DNA from: Euphorbia lathyris
Lineage: Eukaryota; Streptophyta; Magnoliopsida; Malpighiales; Euphorbiaceae
DNA: 64,000 nucleotides
Reading direction: 5' to 3'
NCBI RefSeq assembly: GCF_963576675.1
Contig: NC_088917.1
Span: 76,556,610 to 76,620,609 of the forward strand
Numbering within the stretch: position 1 is the stretch's first letter; every line of letters starts with the position of its first letter. This document shows positions 1 to 9,978 of this stretch, one piece after another. Both the position numbers and the translations under genes were made by a program. Below the pieces are notes generated by a model that had not been told where the DNA came from, ran no database searches, and was given only the letters and a program-made list of their open reading frames with translations.

Positions 1-1316
1 TCAAAGTTAAGTTCCCTAATAGCCCAAAAGGCTTTATGTTCTAATTCGACTGGCAAATGACATGCCTTCCCATACACTAAGTGGTATGGAGTCATTCCTA
101 TTGGTGTTTTAAATGCAGTACGGTATGCCCATAACGCATTATTTAGTTTACAAGACCAATCTTTTCTTGAGGATGAAACTGTTTTCTCTAGAATCCATTT
201 GAGTTCTCTATTTGATATCTCTGCCTGACCATTTGACTGAGGATGGTATGGCGTTGATACGCGGTGGCGTACTTCGTATTTTTTCATAAGCGTTTCAAAA
301 CTTCGGTTTATAAAATGAGTACCGCCATCACTAACGATGACTCTTGGACAACCAAATCTACAAAATATATCGTCAAGAAAAATAACGACAACTTTAGAAT
401 CGTTCGTCGGTGTTGCAATTGCTTCAACCCACTTTGAAACATAATCGACGGCAACTAATATGTAAGTTTTACCATTAGAAGGAGGAAAAGGTCCCATGAA
501 ATCTATTCCCCACATATCGAAGACTTCAACTTCTAATATGGTTGTGAGGGGCATCTCATCTTTCCTTCCTAGATTTCCTGTTCTTTGGCACTTATCACAA
601 CGAGTAATAAATGAACGGACGTCTTTAAACATCATAGGCCAAAAGAAACCACATTCAAATATTCTAGCTGCTGTCTTGTTAGCTCCATTATGTCCTCCAT
701 AAGAGCTAGAATGGCATTCCGATATTATGGATTCAAATTCATTTTCACCAACGCATCTCCTAATTATCCCGTCACCACAAGTTTTGAACAAAAAAGGATC
801 TTCCCAAAAGTACTGTTTAATGTCGAAGAAAAATTTCTTCTTTTGTTGGAAATTTAATCCTTCCGGAACAATATCGGCTGCAAGATAATTAGCAATATCC
901 GCATAGCATGGTGACATGACGCTTTTCATTTGATAGAGATGTTCATCAGGGAAATCATCTCGTATACCGTTAGTTTCACCTATAGGACCGTTCTCATCTT
1001 CAAGTCTTGATAGATGATCGGCGACAAGGTTTTCTACTCCCTTTTTATCTTTTATTTCTATATCAAATTCTTGTAACAATAAAACCCATCTAATTAGACG
1101 CGGTTTTGCATCCTTTTTAGCAAATAAATATCTTAATGCTGCATGATCAGTATAAATAATAACTTTCGAACCTAACAAGTATGACCTAAACTTATCACAT
1201 GCAAAAACTACAACTAACATTTCTTTCTCAGTTGTGGTGTAGTTTAATTATGCACCGGAAAGTGTGTGACTTGCATAATAAATGACATGAAGTTTCTTAT
1301 CATTCCTTTGACCTAA
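1..1316 (-). mobile_element. Ty3/gypsy retrotransposon fragment (RNase H - integrase)
   Basis: Reverse-strand translation gives the C-terminal half of a gypsy polyprotein running off the left edge. In order from the right: the end of RNase H (YYASHTLSG, then [10 protein letters not shown], then [11 protein letters not shown]), the HHCC zinc-binding region (about 575-720, ending CDKCQRTG), and the integrase core with WGIDFMGPF (about 480-500), SDGGTHF, and [13 protein letters not shown] carrying the catalytic Glu. It ends in the [20 protein letters not shown] segment typical of Athila/Tat-like elements. One in-frame TAA at 1248-1250 replaces the expected Gln codon just before NYTTTEKE; left of it the frame looks open as far as I checked. 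Similarity stops abruptly near 1316 in RNase H, so the copy is 5'-truncated and no LTR is seen. It is a dead remnant unless the homologous part beyond that junction lies elsewhere. Confidence 0.9.
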
Positions 1317-2059
1317 ATTTTTTTTTATCTATTAAGCCCTCCTTAAATCCAAATTTCTAACATTTTTTGACCTGTTAGGACATCTCAAATCTAAATTTCT
1401 AATTTTTTTTTGCTTGTTAGATCCTCCCTAAATCCAAATTTTTTATTGAACACAATTTTTTTACATGTTAAGAATCTTAGACAACCTAGCTTAATTTTAA
1501 AAAGCTTTATATTGATACTTAAAAATTGTTCTTGATCACTTAGAATATAACACGTATGTATATGGAAATTTTTTTGAGCAAGTTCGATTTAGTAATTTTT
1601 TTTACGCACGCACGTACAAAATCGGCCCCCTACCGATCAATCTTTTATTCGCCACTGATGCCATCCAACTTGAAAGTCTCTTTCCTTTTTTAGCTGCATG
1701 ATTAGCTGGTTTTCCTCTAGTAAGAGGTTCACCCAAACACAATCTAACAGATCTCCAAATCTTCCCTTTGCTTTAAGATAAGTTTAAAGAATTTTTTTTA
1801 AAGAATTGAAAAACATGATTTGGTAAATTGCATCCATCGTCCTTAAAGTTTAATATCGGTTTCATAAAGGTCATTAAACTTAATTTTCTTTCAATAAAAT
1901 AATAAAGTTTCCTTTTTATTTCAATAAAATCATTCAACCAACTCAAATATAAAAGTTACCGAAGTAGTGACACAGAGAATCACGTTATAAATGACTGATT
2001 TTTATGTATGTATGACACTCATGTGGCAACAAAAAATATTATATTATTTTACTTACTTA
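1317..2059. other. Non-coding, AT-rich; short degenerate direct repeats
   Basis: No gene is visible. From 1317 to about 1450 a unit of roughly 60 bp (T-run, then TTAGxxCxxCC, then AAATCCAAATTT) recurs about three times in degenerate form. The rest is AT-rich sequence without recognisable coding or RNA signals. Confidence 0.5.
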
Positions 2060-2490
2060 ATATATCAGGAGCCCTATGAGCTTGGTAAAAAAAATTGATG
2101 GACCCCTGCACTTATAAACTATCTCATTAGTCTATAAACTTGCTTAAAGTTACCTATCAGTGTCAGAGATTGATATAAGATATTGAACCTTAACTATTAG
2201 TTTGAGCTTTTAGTTCAATTGGTTCCATGACAATCGATAACCTAAATTTGTTTAAAGTGACATATTGACCTCATGAACTTGTTTACCGTGATTTAATGCC
2301 CCCGTAAACTTTCTTAAAGTGATATATACATTCCAACTTGCCCAAATCATCTCTTGTTCAGCCATGTGAATTTAGGAGGTTAATCATATCATTTTAAGAA
2401 AGTTCAGAAGGCTAACGAGACATGTTGTGAGTTCAGGGAGGCCAATCAATTTTTCTAGGCCTAGTGAAGGGGGCTCTTGATGTATTAGGC
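2060..2490. mobile_element. MITE-like inverted-repeat element
   Basis: The left arm (about 2062-2150, GAGCCCT... then AAACTTGCTTAAAGT) is complementary, with mismatches, to the right arm (about 2390-2487, TTTAAGAAAGTTCAG... then GGGGGCTCTTGATGTATTA). This is a foldback structure typical of non-autonomous DNA transposons. It is interrupted by a short solo LTR at 2161-2232. I could not define a target-site duplication. Confidence 0.5.
2161..2232 (+). repeat. Solo LTR of a SMART-type mini LTR retrotransposon
   Basis: A 72-bp segment starts TGTCAGAGATTGATATAAGA and ends GGTTCCATGACA. It matches the two terminal repeats of the complete mini-element at 53399-53689. It has TG...CA ends and nearly matching 5-bp flanks (ATCAG on the left, ATCGA on the right), as left by LTR-LTR recombination. 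Confidence 0.6.
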
Positions 2491-3573
2491 ATTTTTTTAC
2501 TTAATTAATCCACTTGTCACATCTGCCATGTCATATGTAAGTAAGACATTTCCAGTGTAACAGTCACATCATTGTTTTAGCGATTTTTTTATATTTGACG
2601 AATGGTTGTATTGAAATAAAAATTAAGTTCAGTGACTTCCTTTAAAAAAAATTCAAATTTTAGTGATTATCAGTGTAATTTATCTAAGTATGATCCAATT
2701 GAAAATAAAGGAAAACTTGAGGTGCTAACTTGATATTTCTCGTAATATCTCTATTGAGAAACACAATACCTGGTTTGAGTGAAGTCGGCATGATTATGTG
2801 GTAAAATCTTTTACCCATCGATATTAATTTCCAATCTAGTTGACGATTCCAAATAGAATTGAGTTTGCATTTCAATTCGGCATGCTTCCACAGGGATTTC
2901 CCTCGCAACAGAGTTATCCGACCGATGATAGAGTGCTCGCAAGCTTTCGGGCCTTCCTGATAGATTGATTGTGGGACTTTGACAAAAAAAATATCGAAAT
3001 AAATTTTGAGATTACCATTTAAACAAACAAAATGAATTTTTTTTAAAATATTTTTAACTTAAAAAGGAAATATTTGTATATAAATTATTAAAATTCTAAA
3101 ATAAATATGTTTTGGGTGCATTGATCGATGCTCATGAAAGTTTTGGATCTATTGTATAAAAGTTACTGAACTTTTTTTTGTTTTAATAATTGATTTCGGT
3201 AAATTCAGGAAAGGAAAGTATTGCAATAATGATGTGACAACCACATTGAAATAATTTGGCTTAATATATGTACTTATTTAAAAAAAAAGTCAATTATCCT
3301 TTGTACTTTGAAAGAACTCTATTAACCCTGAACTTTCTTGAAATGACCGATTAACGTTTTGAAAAGTACATACTTGCCTCCTGGACATTCTTAAAATGAT
3401 CTATTGGCCTCTTGAACATGCTTAAAGTTTACATATTTCAAATTTTACATAATATCTCCTTACCTCGTTACATGAATTTTAAGAGTTAATAGGTCCATTG
3501 AGTAATTATATTCATCTAAAAATCTAGGTGGTTTTGATGGACCATTTTTTAAACTGTTTGTGTGTCTATGGCT
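2491..3573. other. Non-coding; partial MITE arms
   Basis: AT-rich, with no gene seen. Around 3277-3525 there are phrases such as CCTGAACTTTCTTGAAATG and CCTCTTGAACATGCTTAAAG that match one arm of the foldback MITEs found elsewhere in the window. An open frame at 2684-2908 on the minus strand has no recognisable domain and I do not call it a gene. Confidence 0.45.
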
Positions 3574-3665
3574 GCTGACACGACTTGATTTCACGGTTTT
3601 ATATGATGGTTCATGTTAGCCGATCCCGAATCATTTCGAGACTAAGGATTTGTTGTTGTTGTTTC
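3574..3665 (+). mobile_element. RTE-type LINE, severely 5'-truncated copy
   Basis: This 92-bp stretch carries the RTE 3' end (ACACGACTTGATTTCACGG, then GGTTCATGTTAGCCGATCCC, then a (TTG)n tail). It is the reverse complement of the 3' UTR seen at 63506-63610. It is flanked by a 15-bp target-site duplication with one mismatch (TGTGTGTCTATGGCT at 3559-3573; TGTGTGTCTGTGGCT at 3666-3680), which shows it is a retrotransposition event. Confidence 0.85.
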
Positions 3666-3680
3666 TGTGTGTCTGTGGCT

Positions 3681-4261
3681 AAGGACTATACAATAGAGAG
3701 GAAGTTAGATGGAGAAAGAAATTGATTTGAACAAGTAAGAAGGTGGAAGGTGAATAGATGGAGGAATAGAGGTAAAAGAGAAAGATGGTACTAGACACTG
3801 GAATTATGATAAGGTAGGTACTGCTTATTCATTTGTCACAATTTTCATATCAATACAAAGATTTATTCACCACTAATGTTTAGAGAGAAAATAGAGAGGG
3901 AGAGTGGGTTTGTTTAGAGAGAGAATGAAAGTAAATTAAAAAGAGATGTGAGAGAAATAGAAGATGGTGAATTTGTTATTTTATTTTTGTTTTAGGTTTG
4001 TTTATAATAATTAGATAATAAAGCTTAATTTATAAAATAAATAAAGATAAAGATAAATAACTATTTACCATTTGATTTTTGACTTTTTTTTTTACACTAT
4101 TAGTCAGTTTAGACGGTTTTTGCTAATGAAATGAACCATAAGTTACTAGTTTGCAAACTTTTAAACCACGTAATCTATGTTTGAAAATGACTCAAACCAC
4201 AGATTTATTTTTGTACATTTTCAAATAAAAACTTTAACCAATTTACTCTAAGAATCCAATA
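3681..4261. other. Non-coding; part of a MITE arm
   Basis: No gene is visible. About 3965-4250 resembles one arm of the foldback at 34150-34580 (shared TTTATAAAATAAATAAA, TTTTTGACTTTT, TTTTAAACCAC phrases), so it is probably half of the same MITE family. Confidence 0.4.
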
Positions 4262-5262
4262 GTTTAGGTAAAGTAAATAAGTTTCTCAATAGATTTTTTC
4301 AAAAAAAAAAGTTTCCCAATAGAAAATGTATAAAAAAAACTATAATTTAATAAATTAAATTAGAGGAGAGCCTACTTATGGAAATAAATATTACTAATAT
4401 GAGCTATTTTTTTAAGAATACTATAATACAAAAATAAATAAATAGAAACTCAGTTTTTGTTTAAAGCAAATGGAGAGTCAATTCAATAAATTTATTTCCT
4501 TAGTAGTAAGTTTAGGTAAATAAATTTGAAAACCTATTAGTAAATTTATTTCCTTAGTAAATTTATTTTAAAAAAAGTTTCCCAATAGAAAATGTATAGA
4601 AAACCTATAATTTAGTAAATTAAATTAAAGGAGACTCTACATACGAAAATAAATATTACTAATATGGATTTTTTTTTGAAAAATAATAATACGAAAATAA
4701 ATTAATAGAAATTCAGTTTTTTTTAAGCAAATGGAAAGTCAAATAAATAAATAAATAAATTTGAAAACCTATTAGTAAATTATTTTCTTAGTAAATTTAT
4801 TTCCTTATTTACTAAATTTAAATAAATAAATTTGAAAACCTATTAGTAAAATTATTTCTTAGTAAATTTATTTTTTTTTTAAAAAAGTTTCCCAATAGAA
4901 AATGTATAGAAAACCTATAATTTAGTAAATTAAATTAAAGAAGACTGTACGTACGAAAATAAATATCACTAATATGGAATTTTTTTTTAAAAATAATGAT
5001 ACGGAAATAAATAAATAGAAATTCAGTTTTTTTAAGCAAATGGAAAGTCAACTAAATAAATAAATGTGAAAACCTATAAGTAAATTTATTTCCTTATTAG
5101 TAAATTTAAATAAATAAATTTGAAAACCAGTAAAATTATTTCCTTCGTAAATTTAATTTTTTTTTTAAATTTTCCCAATAGAAAATGTATAGAAAACCTA
5201 TAATTTAGTAAATTAAATTAAGGGAGAGTCTACTAATAGGGAAATAAATTTACCAATATGGA
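4262..5262. repeat. Degenerate tandem repeat, ~266-310-bp period
   Basis: The phrase TTTCCCAATAGAAAATGTAT recurs at about 4312, 4578, 4888 and 5171. Each occurrence is followed by CTATAATTTARTAAATTAAA, a GGAGA block, AAATAAATATYACTAATATG, and AAGCAAATGGAAAGTCAA. Intervals of about 266, 310 and 284 bp reflect length changes in A/T runs. The last unit appears to resume at about 5880-5960, on the far side of the Copia remnant at 5265-5880. Confidence 0.75.
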
Positions 5263-5264
5263 AT

Positions 5265-5880
5265 TTGGATGAAAATCAATTTGTTCTTGGCTCGCAATGC
5301 ACGGCGAAATTCTCGACTCTAGGATTGAAAATTATTTCCATCAAGTAATTGTGCAACTAACACCAAACCTGGATTTTCTCCTGCATGAAGATAAAAGTAA
5401 CTTGAAGGATTCTGAGAGGCATCTGCTATGATGCTTGAATGTCTAGAAACAGGTGGATCTTGAGTTGTTGTCATGAAAGATTCAAAAAAAAAAAAAAACA
5501 AGATGAAAGAAGATAATGAAATCAACGAAGAAGTGAGATCTTGATCGGAATACGATCAAAATAAAATGAAAATTAATGAGATCTGATTATAGGAAAGAAA
5601 TCAGATGAAATAAGAAGAAATTGATATGAACGATGATGCACGGAAGTGCTCTGATACCATAACAAACTACAATTCAGAAGAATTGTGAAGAAATTGATAT
5701 TCAACTATTGAGATGAAGAAGTCTGATACAAGAGAAAAGATGGAGAAGAAAAACGTAACTAAAACCCCTAATCTGACTGTTTATATATACATCAGATAAA
5801 AAGGAAAAGTAAAAGGCCATATTATCCTTACTAATGTAAGATATAAACTTAAACTACCCTTTACATATTTTATTCTATTA
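5265..5880 (-). mobile_element. Ty1/copia remnant: LTR part, PBS and gag start
   Basis: On the minus strand, LTR-like sequence (about 5663-5880) is followed by a primer-binding site TGGTATCAGAGC (reverse complement at about 5650-5662), complementary to initiator tRNA-Met. A short leader follows, then a gag start at about 5475 beginning MTTTQDPPVSRH and reaching NPSSYFYLHAGENPGLVLV and LLDGNNFQS. This is the N-terminal signature of the plant Copia gag family (Retrotran_gag_3). The expected Trp after FQS is a TAG stop at 5319-5321, and similarity ends soon after. The piece sits inside the local tandem repeat. No 3' LTR is present. Confidence 0.75.
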
Positions 5881-6033
5881 AATATCAATATGGAAATAAA
5901 TAATAGAAATCCAGTTTTATTTTTTAAGCAAATGGAAAGTCAATTAAATAAATTTGAAATTTAAATATTTATAATTTTAAAAGGAAATTATACATGGATT
6001 ATTAAAAAAACAATTAATGAAAAATATATATAT

Positions 6034-6043
6034 GTATAAAAAC
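6034..6043 (+). promoter_or_regulatory. TATA-like box upstream of SUVH4
   Basis: GTATAAAAAC lies about 215 nt upstream of the SUVH4 start codon, followed by a pyrimidine-rich stretch (6105-6230) that looks like a plant 5' leader. It is a plausible core promoter, but in AT-rich DNA the match is weak evidence. Confidence 0.35.
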
Positions 6044-6257
6044 TTTTCCCCCCAAATCATAAAATCTTTGTGCTTGTCTAAATGATGCTTCAATTTCCAA
6101 AATCTAGACCCTTTTAACTCCTGGTCTTCTTCCATTCTCTTCTCTTCGATTTCCCCTTCTAAACCCTAATCTACTGGTTCCTTTTCTTCTCAGATCTGCT
6201 GTTTCACTTGTTTGTTCCTTTCTAAATTGTGAAGATAACTCTGTTCTTGGTTCAAAA

Positions 6258-8183
6258 ATGGAGAAGACGAACGCGAAGAAGAGCCCAGCTGTTTCATCTT
6301 CTAGAACGAGGCTAGGTGCGAGGTTACAGGCGAATAAGCAGAGAGCTGAGAAGGAGGAATTAGTCAGGAAGAGACTCATGTTGTTAGATGATAACGATGA
6401 CGGCCGGGCTAAGAAGAGAAATAGCGTCAGCGGAAGAACAGTGAATGAAGATGTTGAATCGGTGGAGGAAAAGAAGAATCCAGATGAAACTTTGACTGGA
6501 GATGAAATCGCGATCGCAAATTCCGGCAGCCGTGGCGGAAATGAAGTGATGAAGAGCGCGTCTGCTAGGGCTAAGGAGACTTTGAGATTGTTTAACAAAC
6601 ACTACTTGCATTTTGTGCAGAAAGAGGAGATGAGATGCGCAAAGAAAGCAAAATCAAAGAGAGGGAAATCTGAAGTTGCTAAGAAAAAATTTAGGCGTCC
6701 TGATTTAAAGGCAATTTCGAGGATAATCCAGTCGAATTCGGTAATGTACCCGGAGAAAAGAATCGGAGATCTTCCAGGCATCAACGTCGGACACCAATTC
6801 TATTCCAGAGCTGAAATGGTAGCTATTGGGTTCCATAGCCATTTGCTAAATGGAATTGATTTCATGAATGATTCCTATAAAAATCAGTATCCAAATCATA
6901 CATTACCTCTTGCTGTAGCTATTGTTTTATCAGGAATGTACGAAGATGATAAAGATAATGCCGATGAAGTTATTTACACCGGTCAAGGCGGCCAAGATTT
7001 GACTGGAAACAAAAGTCAGATTGAAGATCAAGTAATGAAACTTGGTAATTTGGCACTCAAAAATTGTGTAGATCAATCTGTTGCTGTTCGTGTGATTCGT
7101 GGACACAAATCCGCGATCAGCTATACGAAAAAAGTCTATACATATGATGGATTGTATAATGTGGCTCGGTATTGGACTGAAAAGGGGATTTCAGGGTACA
7201 CTGTGTTTAAGTTTCGCCTGAGACGAGTTGAAGGACAGCCGGAATTAACAACAAATCAGGTCCAATTTATTAACGGACGAGTTCCTCAATCTCTTTCGGA
7301 GATTAGGGGTTTGGTGTGTGAAGATATCAGTTTCGGCGAAGAGAAATTCCCGATTCCGGCTACTAATTTGGTTGATGATCCGCCTGTTGCTCCGCCACCG
7401 GGGTTTACTTACTGTAAATCTCTTCAAATTGCAGAGAATATTAAGCTCCCTGTTTCTGCAAATGGATGCAAGTGCAAAGGTGATTGTGTAAATCCTCGTA
7501 AATGTTCTTGCGCAAAGCTTAACGGATCTGATTTTCCATATGTGCTTAAGGACGGTGGACGGCTAATTGAGGCGAAAGGTATCGTGTTTGAATGCGGTCC
7601 GAATTGTGGATGTGGGCCGGATTGTGTAAACCGAACATCTCAGAGAGAAATGAAGTTTCGTTTGGAGGTTTTTCGCACTCCGAAGAAGGGTTGGGCGGTA
7701 AGATCGTGGGACTTTATACCATCCGGTTCTCCGATTTGCGAGTATCTTGGGGTTTTAATGAGAATAAATGATGTGGACAATGTAGTTGAAAATAATTACA
7801 TTTTCGAGATTGATTGCTTGCAAACAATGAAGGGAATCGGTGGAAGGGAGAGGCGAATCGGAAATGTAAACATTGATGGAGGAGATGATTCGGGTTCCGA
7901 AAATGCACCTGAATTCTGCATTGATGCGGGTACAATGGGGAATATTGCGAGGTTCATTAATCATAGTTGTGAGCCTAATTTGTTTGTTCAATGTGTTTTG
8001 AGCTCGCATCGGGATCTTGGACTTGCTCGAGTAATGTTGTTTGCGGCGGACAATATACCTCCGTTGCAAGAGCTTACATACGACTATGGCTATATTCTCA
8101 ACAGTGTTCATGGTTCGGACGGGAAAATTAAAGAGATGACATGCTTCTGTGGTGCGGCGAATTGTAAAAAGCGCTTGTTCTAG
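6258..8183 (+). CDS. SUVH4: Histone H3K9 methyltransferase SUVH4/KRYPTONITE-type, single exon
   Basis: This 641-residue nuclear protein should bind methylated (non-CG) DNA and methylate H3K9, working with a CMT3-type DNA methyltransferase to silence transposons. Visible parts: a basic N-terminus; the SUVH4-specific LRLFNKHYL (109-117); the YDG/SRA domain (about 167-325) with IGDLPGINVGH, GIDFM and YTGQGG; pre-SET (404-459) with all nine zinc cysteines; SET (about 466-612) with GWAVRSWDF, NHSCEPN (568-574) and ELTYDYGY; and post-SET CFCGAANC (629-636). The whole length and every key residue match SUVH4 rather than the SUVH1/3, 2/9 or 5/6 groups. The frame is unbroken and ATG 6258 is the first ATG after a typical leader. 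SUVH4 is multi-exonic in Arabidopsis, so one uninterrupted exon suggests a retrocopy. No poly(A) tract or target-site duplication is obvious. Confidence 0.93.
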   Translation: MEKTNAKKSPAVSSSRTRLGARLQANKQRAEKEELVRKRLMLLDDNDDGRAKKRNSVSGRTVNEDVESVEEKKNPDETLTGDEIAIANSGSRGGNEVMKSASARAKETLRLFNKHYLHFVQKEEMRCAKKAKSKRGKSEVAKKKFRRPDLKAISRIIQSNSVMYPEKRIGDLPGINVGHQFYSRAEMVAIGFHSHLLNGIDFMNDSYKNQYPNHTLPLAVAIVLSGMYEDDKDNADEVIYTGQGGQDLTGNKSQIEDQVMKLGNLALKNCVDQSVAVRVIRGHKSAISYTKKVYTYDGLYNVARYWTEKGISGYTVFKFRLRRVEGQPELTTNQVQFINGRVPQSLSEIRGLVCEDISFGEEKFPIPATNLVDDPPVAPPPGFTYCKSLQIAENIKLPVSANGCKCKGDCVNPRKCSCAKLNGSDFPYVLKDGGRLIEAKGIVFECGPNCGCGPDCVNRTSQREMKFRLEVFRTPKKGWAVRSWDFIPSGSPICEYLGVLMRINDVDNVVENNYIFEIDCLQTMKGIGGRERRIGNVNIDGGDDSGSENAPEFCIDAGTMGNIARFINHSCEPNLFVQCVLSSHRDLGLARVMLFAADNIPPLQELTYDYGYILNSVHGSDGKIKEMTCFCGAANCKKRLF

Positions 8184-8220
8184 GCGGTTAAGGTCAATAT
8201 GTTTTTTTTTTGTTTTTTTG

Positions 8221-8338
8221 AGATAAGGTCAATAAGTTGGTACAACTCTTTTTTTGGTATGCTTCAATGACATTTTGTGAGATGAGGTCAATATGTTGGT
8301 ACAACTCTTTTTTTGGTATGCTTAAATGACATTTTTGT
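8221..8338 (+). repeat. 59-bp tandem duplication downstream of SUVH4
   Basis: Two direct copies (8221-8279 and 8280-8338) share AGATRAGGTCAATA and GTTGGTACAACTC with few mismatches. They start about 37 nt after the SUVH4 stop, so they probably lie in its 3' UTR. Confidence 0.75.
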
Positions 8339-8480
8339 TATAGTTGGTTAATGAGTTCTTGATAGGAAAATTATAGACCTCATTGAGTAACTACACCAAG
8401 TTACTAATTTAGAGGTTTACAATTCATGAAAAAGATAATATGATTTACAGAGAGAATCTGATTTAATACGATTATCATTT

Positions 8481-8530
8481 TTCTAATAGTTATATATCAT
8501 ATTTAACCATATGATATATAACTATTAGAA
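8481..8530. repeat. Perfect 20-bp-arm hairpin
   Basis: TTCTAATAGTTATATATCAT (8481-8500) is the exact reverse complement of 8511-8530, with a 10-nt loop. It lies at the left end of the tandem array and uses the same ATATATCAT/ATGATATAT core as the array units. Confidence 0.85.
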
Positions 8531-8819
8531 AATAGAGGGAGAGAAGATCGAGAGTCTATTTTGTTTAGTTGTTGTAGTTTGCATTTGTTATTTACGGTTT
8601 GTTAATGGAAGTATTGGAACCAGCTTGCATATATGTAGACGATTTAGAAGGAGTTAAAGCTATATGTAATTTTTACAAGAGAACTTGTATACTATCTAAA
8701 CTAACCCTATTTGCAGCTTGTTTTAGTAGTGTACAACCATTTTTATTATGATCTTGATGCTTGCAATGAGAACATGTCATGATTGTTTTCGTTATAATAA
8801 GAGAGGGGGTTGTTAATAC

Positions 8820-8925
8820 CACTTCTAAATAGTTGAAGGGGCAAATAGGTCGTCCTATAAGTTCAGCGGGCAAAATGACCAAAAGTGACAAGTTTAGGGG
8901 GCTGCGTATGGTTTAGGCCTATTTA
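8820..8925. mobile_element. Single MITE arm
   Basis: GGGGCAAATAGGTCGTCC, then AAGTTTAGGGGGCTGCGTATG, then GTTTAGGCC matches the right arm of the MITE at 9696-9978. No convincing left arm is seen, so it is a truncated copy. Confidence 0.55.
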
Positions 8926-9442
8926 AAATTACTAGTTATATATTATTTTATTTTTTTGAAACGACTAGTTATATAGGGGAGAGAAGATTTAGAGTCCATT
9001 TTGTTCAAGTATTGTTGTTTACTGTTCGCCGTTGTATTTTATTGTTTGATTGTTAGTGTTTGACAAAATTGTGAATGTAAAATGGCTAGTTATATATCAT
9101 ATATAACCATATGAAGGGAGAACGTACAAATTTAGCCTTATGATTATTAGGGGAGAGAAGATTTAGAGTCTATTTTGTTCAGCTCTTGTTGTTTACGGTT
9201 TGTCATATGATGTTTGAGTGTGAGTTTTTAACAAAATTGTGATTATCTGTTGTTGTTAATATCTAAAATGACTAGTTATATATCGTATATAACCATATGA
9301 AGGGAGAATATACAAACTTAGCCCTATATTTATTGGGGTATAAAAGATTCTGTTGTTATTCACTGTTTGTTATTTGATGTTTGATTGTTAATGTTTGACA
9401 AAATTGTGATTAATTGTTGTTGTTGCTATGTAAAATGACTAG

Positions 9443-9443
<1 letters not shown>

Positions 9444-9521
<78 letters not shown>
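9444..9521. repeat. (TA)n microsatellite, about 39 repeats
   Basis: An uninterrupted TA dinucleotide run replaces the short ATATATCATATATAA segment of one tandem-array unit, so it expanded in place. Confidence 0.97.
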
Positions 9522-9522
<1 letters not shown>

Positions 9523-9695
9523 CCATATGAAAGGAGAATGTACAAATTTAGCTCTATGTTTATTGATGGAGAGAAAATTTAGTCTGTTTTATTCAGTTGT
9601 TGTTTTTTGCTGCTGTTGTTTACTGTTTATTATTTGATGTTTGATTGTGAGTTTTTGATAAAATTGTGATTAATTATTGCTATTAATATGTATAA

Positions 9696-9978
9696 GGCTT
9701 AATACATATGCAACCCCCTCATTTTACTCCCTAAATTTAAGGGACAATCTATTGACCCCCTAAACTTCCAAAAAGCCACCCAATTTACCCATTCTTTCCG
9801 ACGTGGCGTTTTGGATTATTGCAGCTTTGTATTTTGCCAGGTCAGCGCCACGTCGGAGAGGAGGGGTAAATTGGGTGGTTTTTTGGAAGTTTAGGGGGTC
9901 ACTAGGTTGTCCCTTAAGTTTAGAGGGTAAAATGAAAAAAAAAAAGATAAGTTCAGGGGACTGCGTATGTTTTAAGCC
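9696..9978. mobile_element. MULE-type MITE with 9-bp TSD
   Basis: The termini GGCTTAATACATATGCA and TGCGTATGTTTTAAGCC are complementary, and the two arms continue to pair inward (for example CCTAAACTTCCAAAA with TTTTGGAAGTTTAGG, and CGACGTGGCG with CGCCACGTCG). Flanks TATGTATAA (9687-9695) and TATGTAAAA (9979-9987) form a 9-bp target-site duplication with one mismatch. The surrounding tandem-array unit resumes after the element. TSD length and long TIRs fit a non-autonomous Mutator-like element. Confidence 0.8.

Noticed and set aside
6104..8111. Antisense open frames over SUVH4 (up to 164 codons)
   Set aside because: Shadows of the conserved sense frame; no family resemblance.
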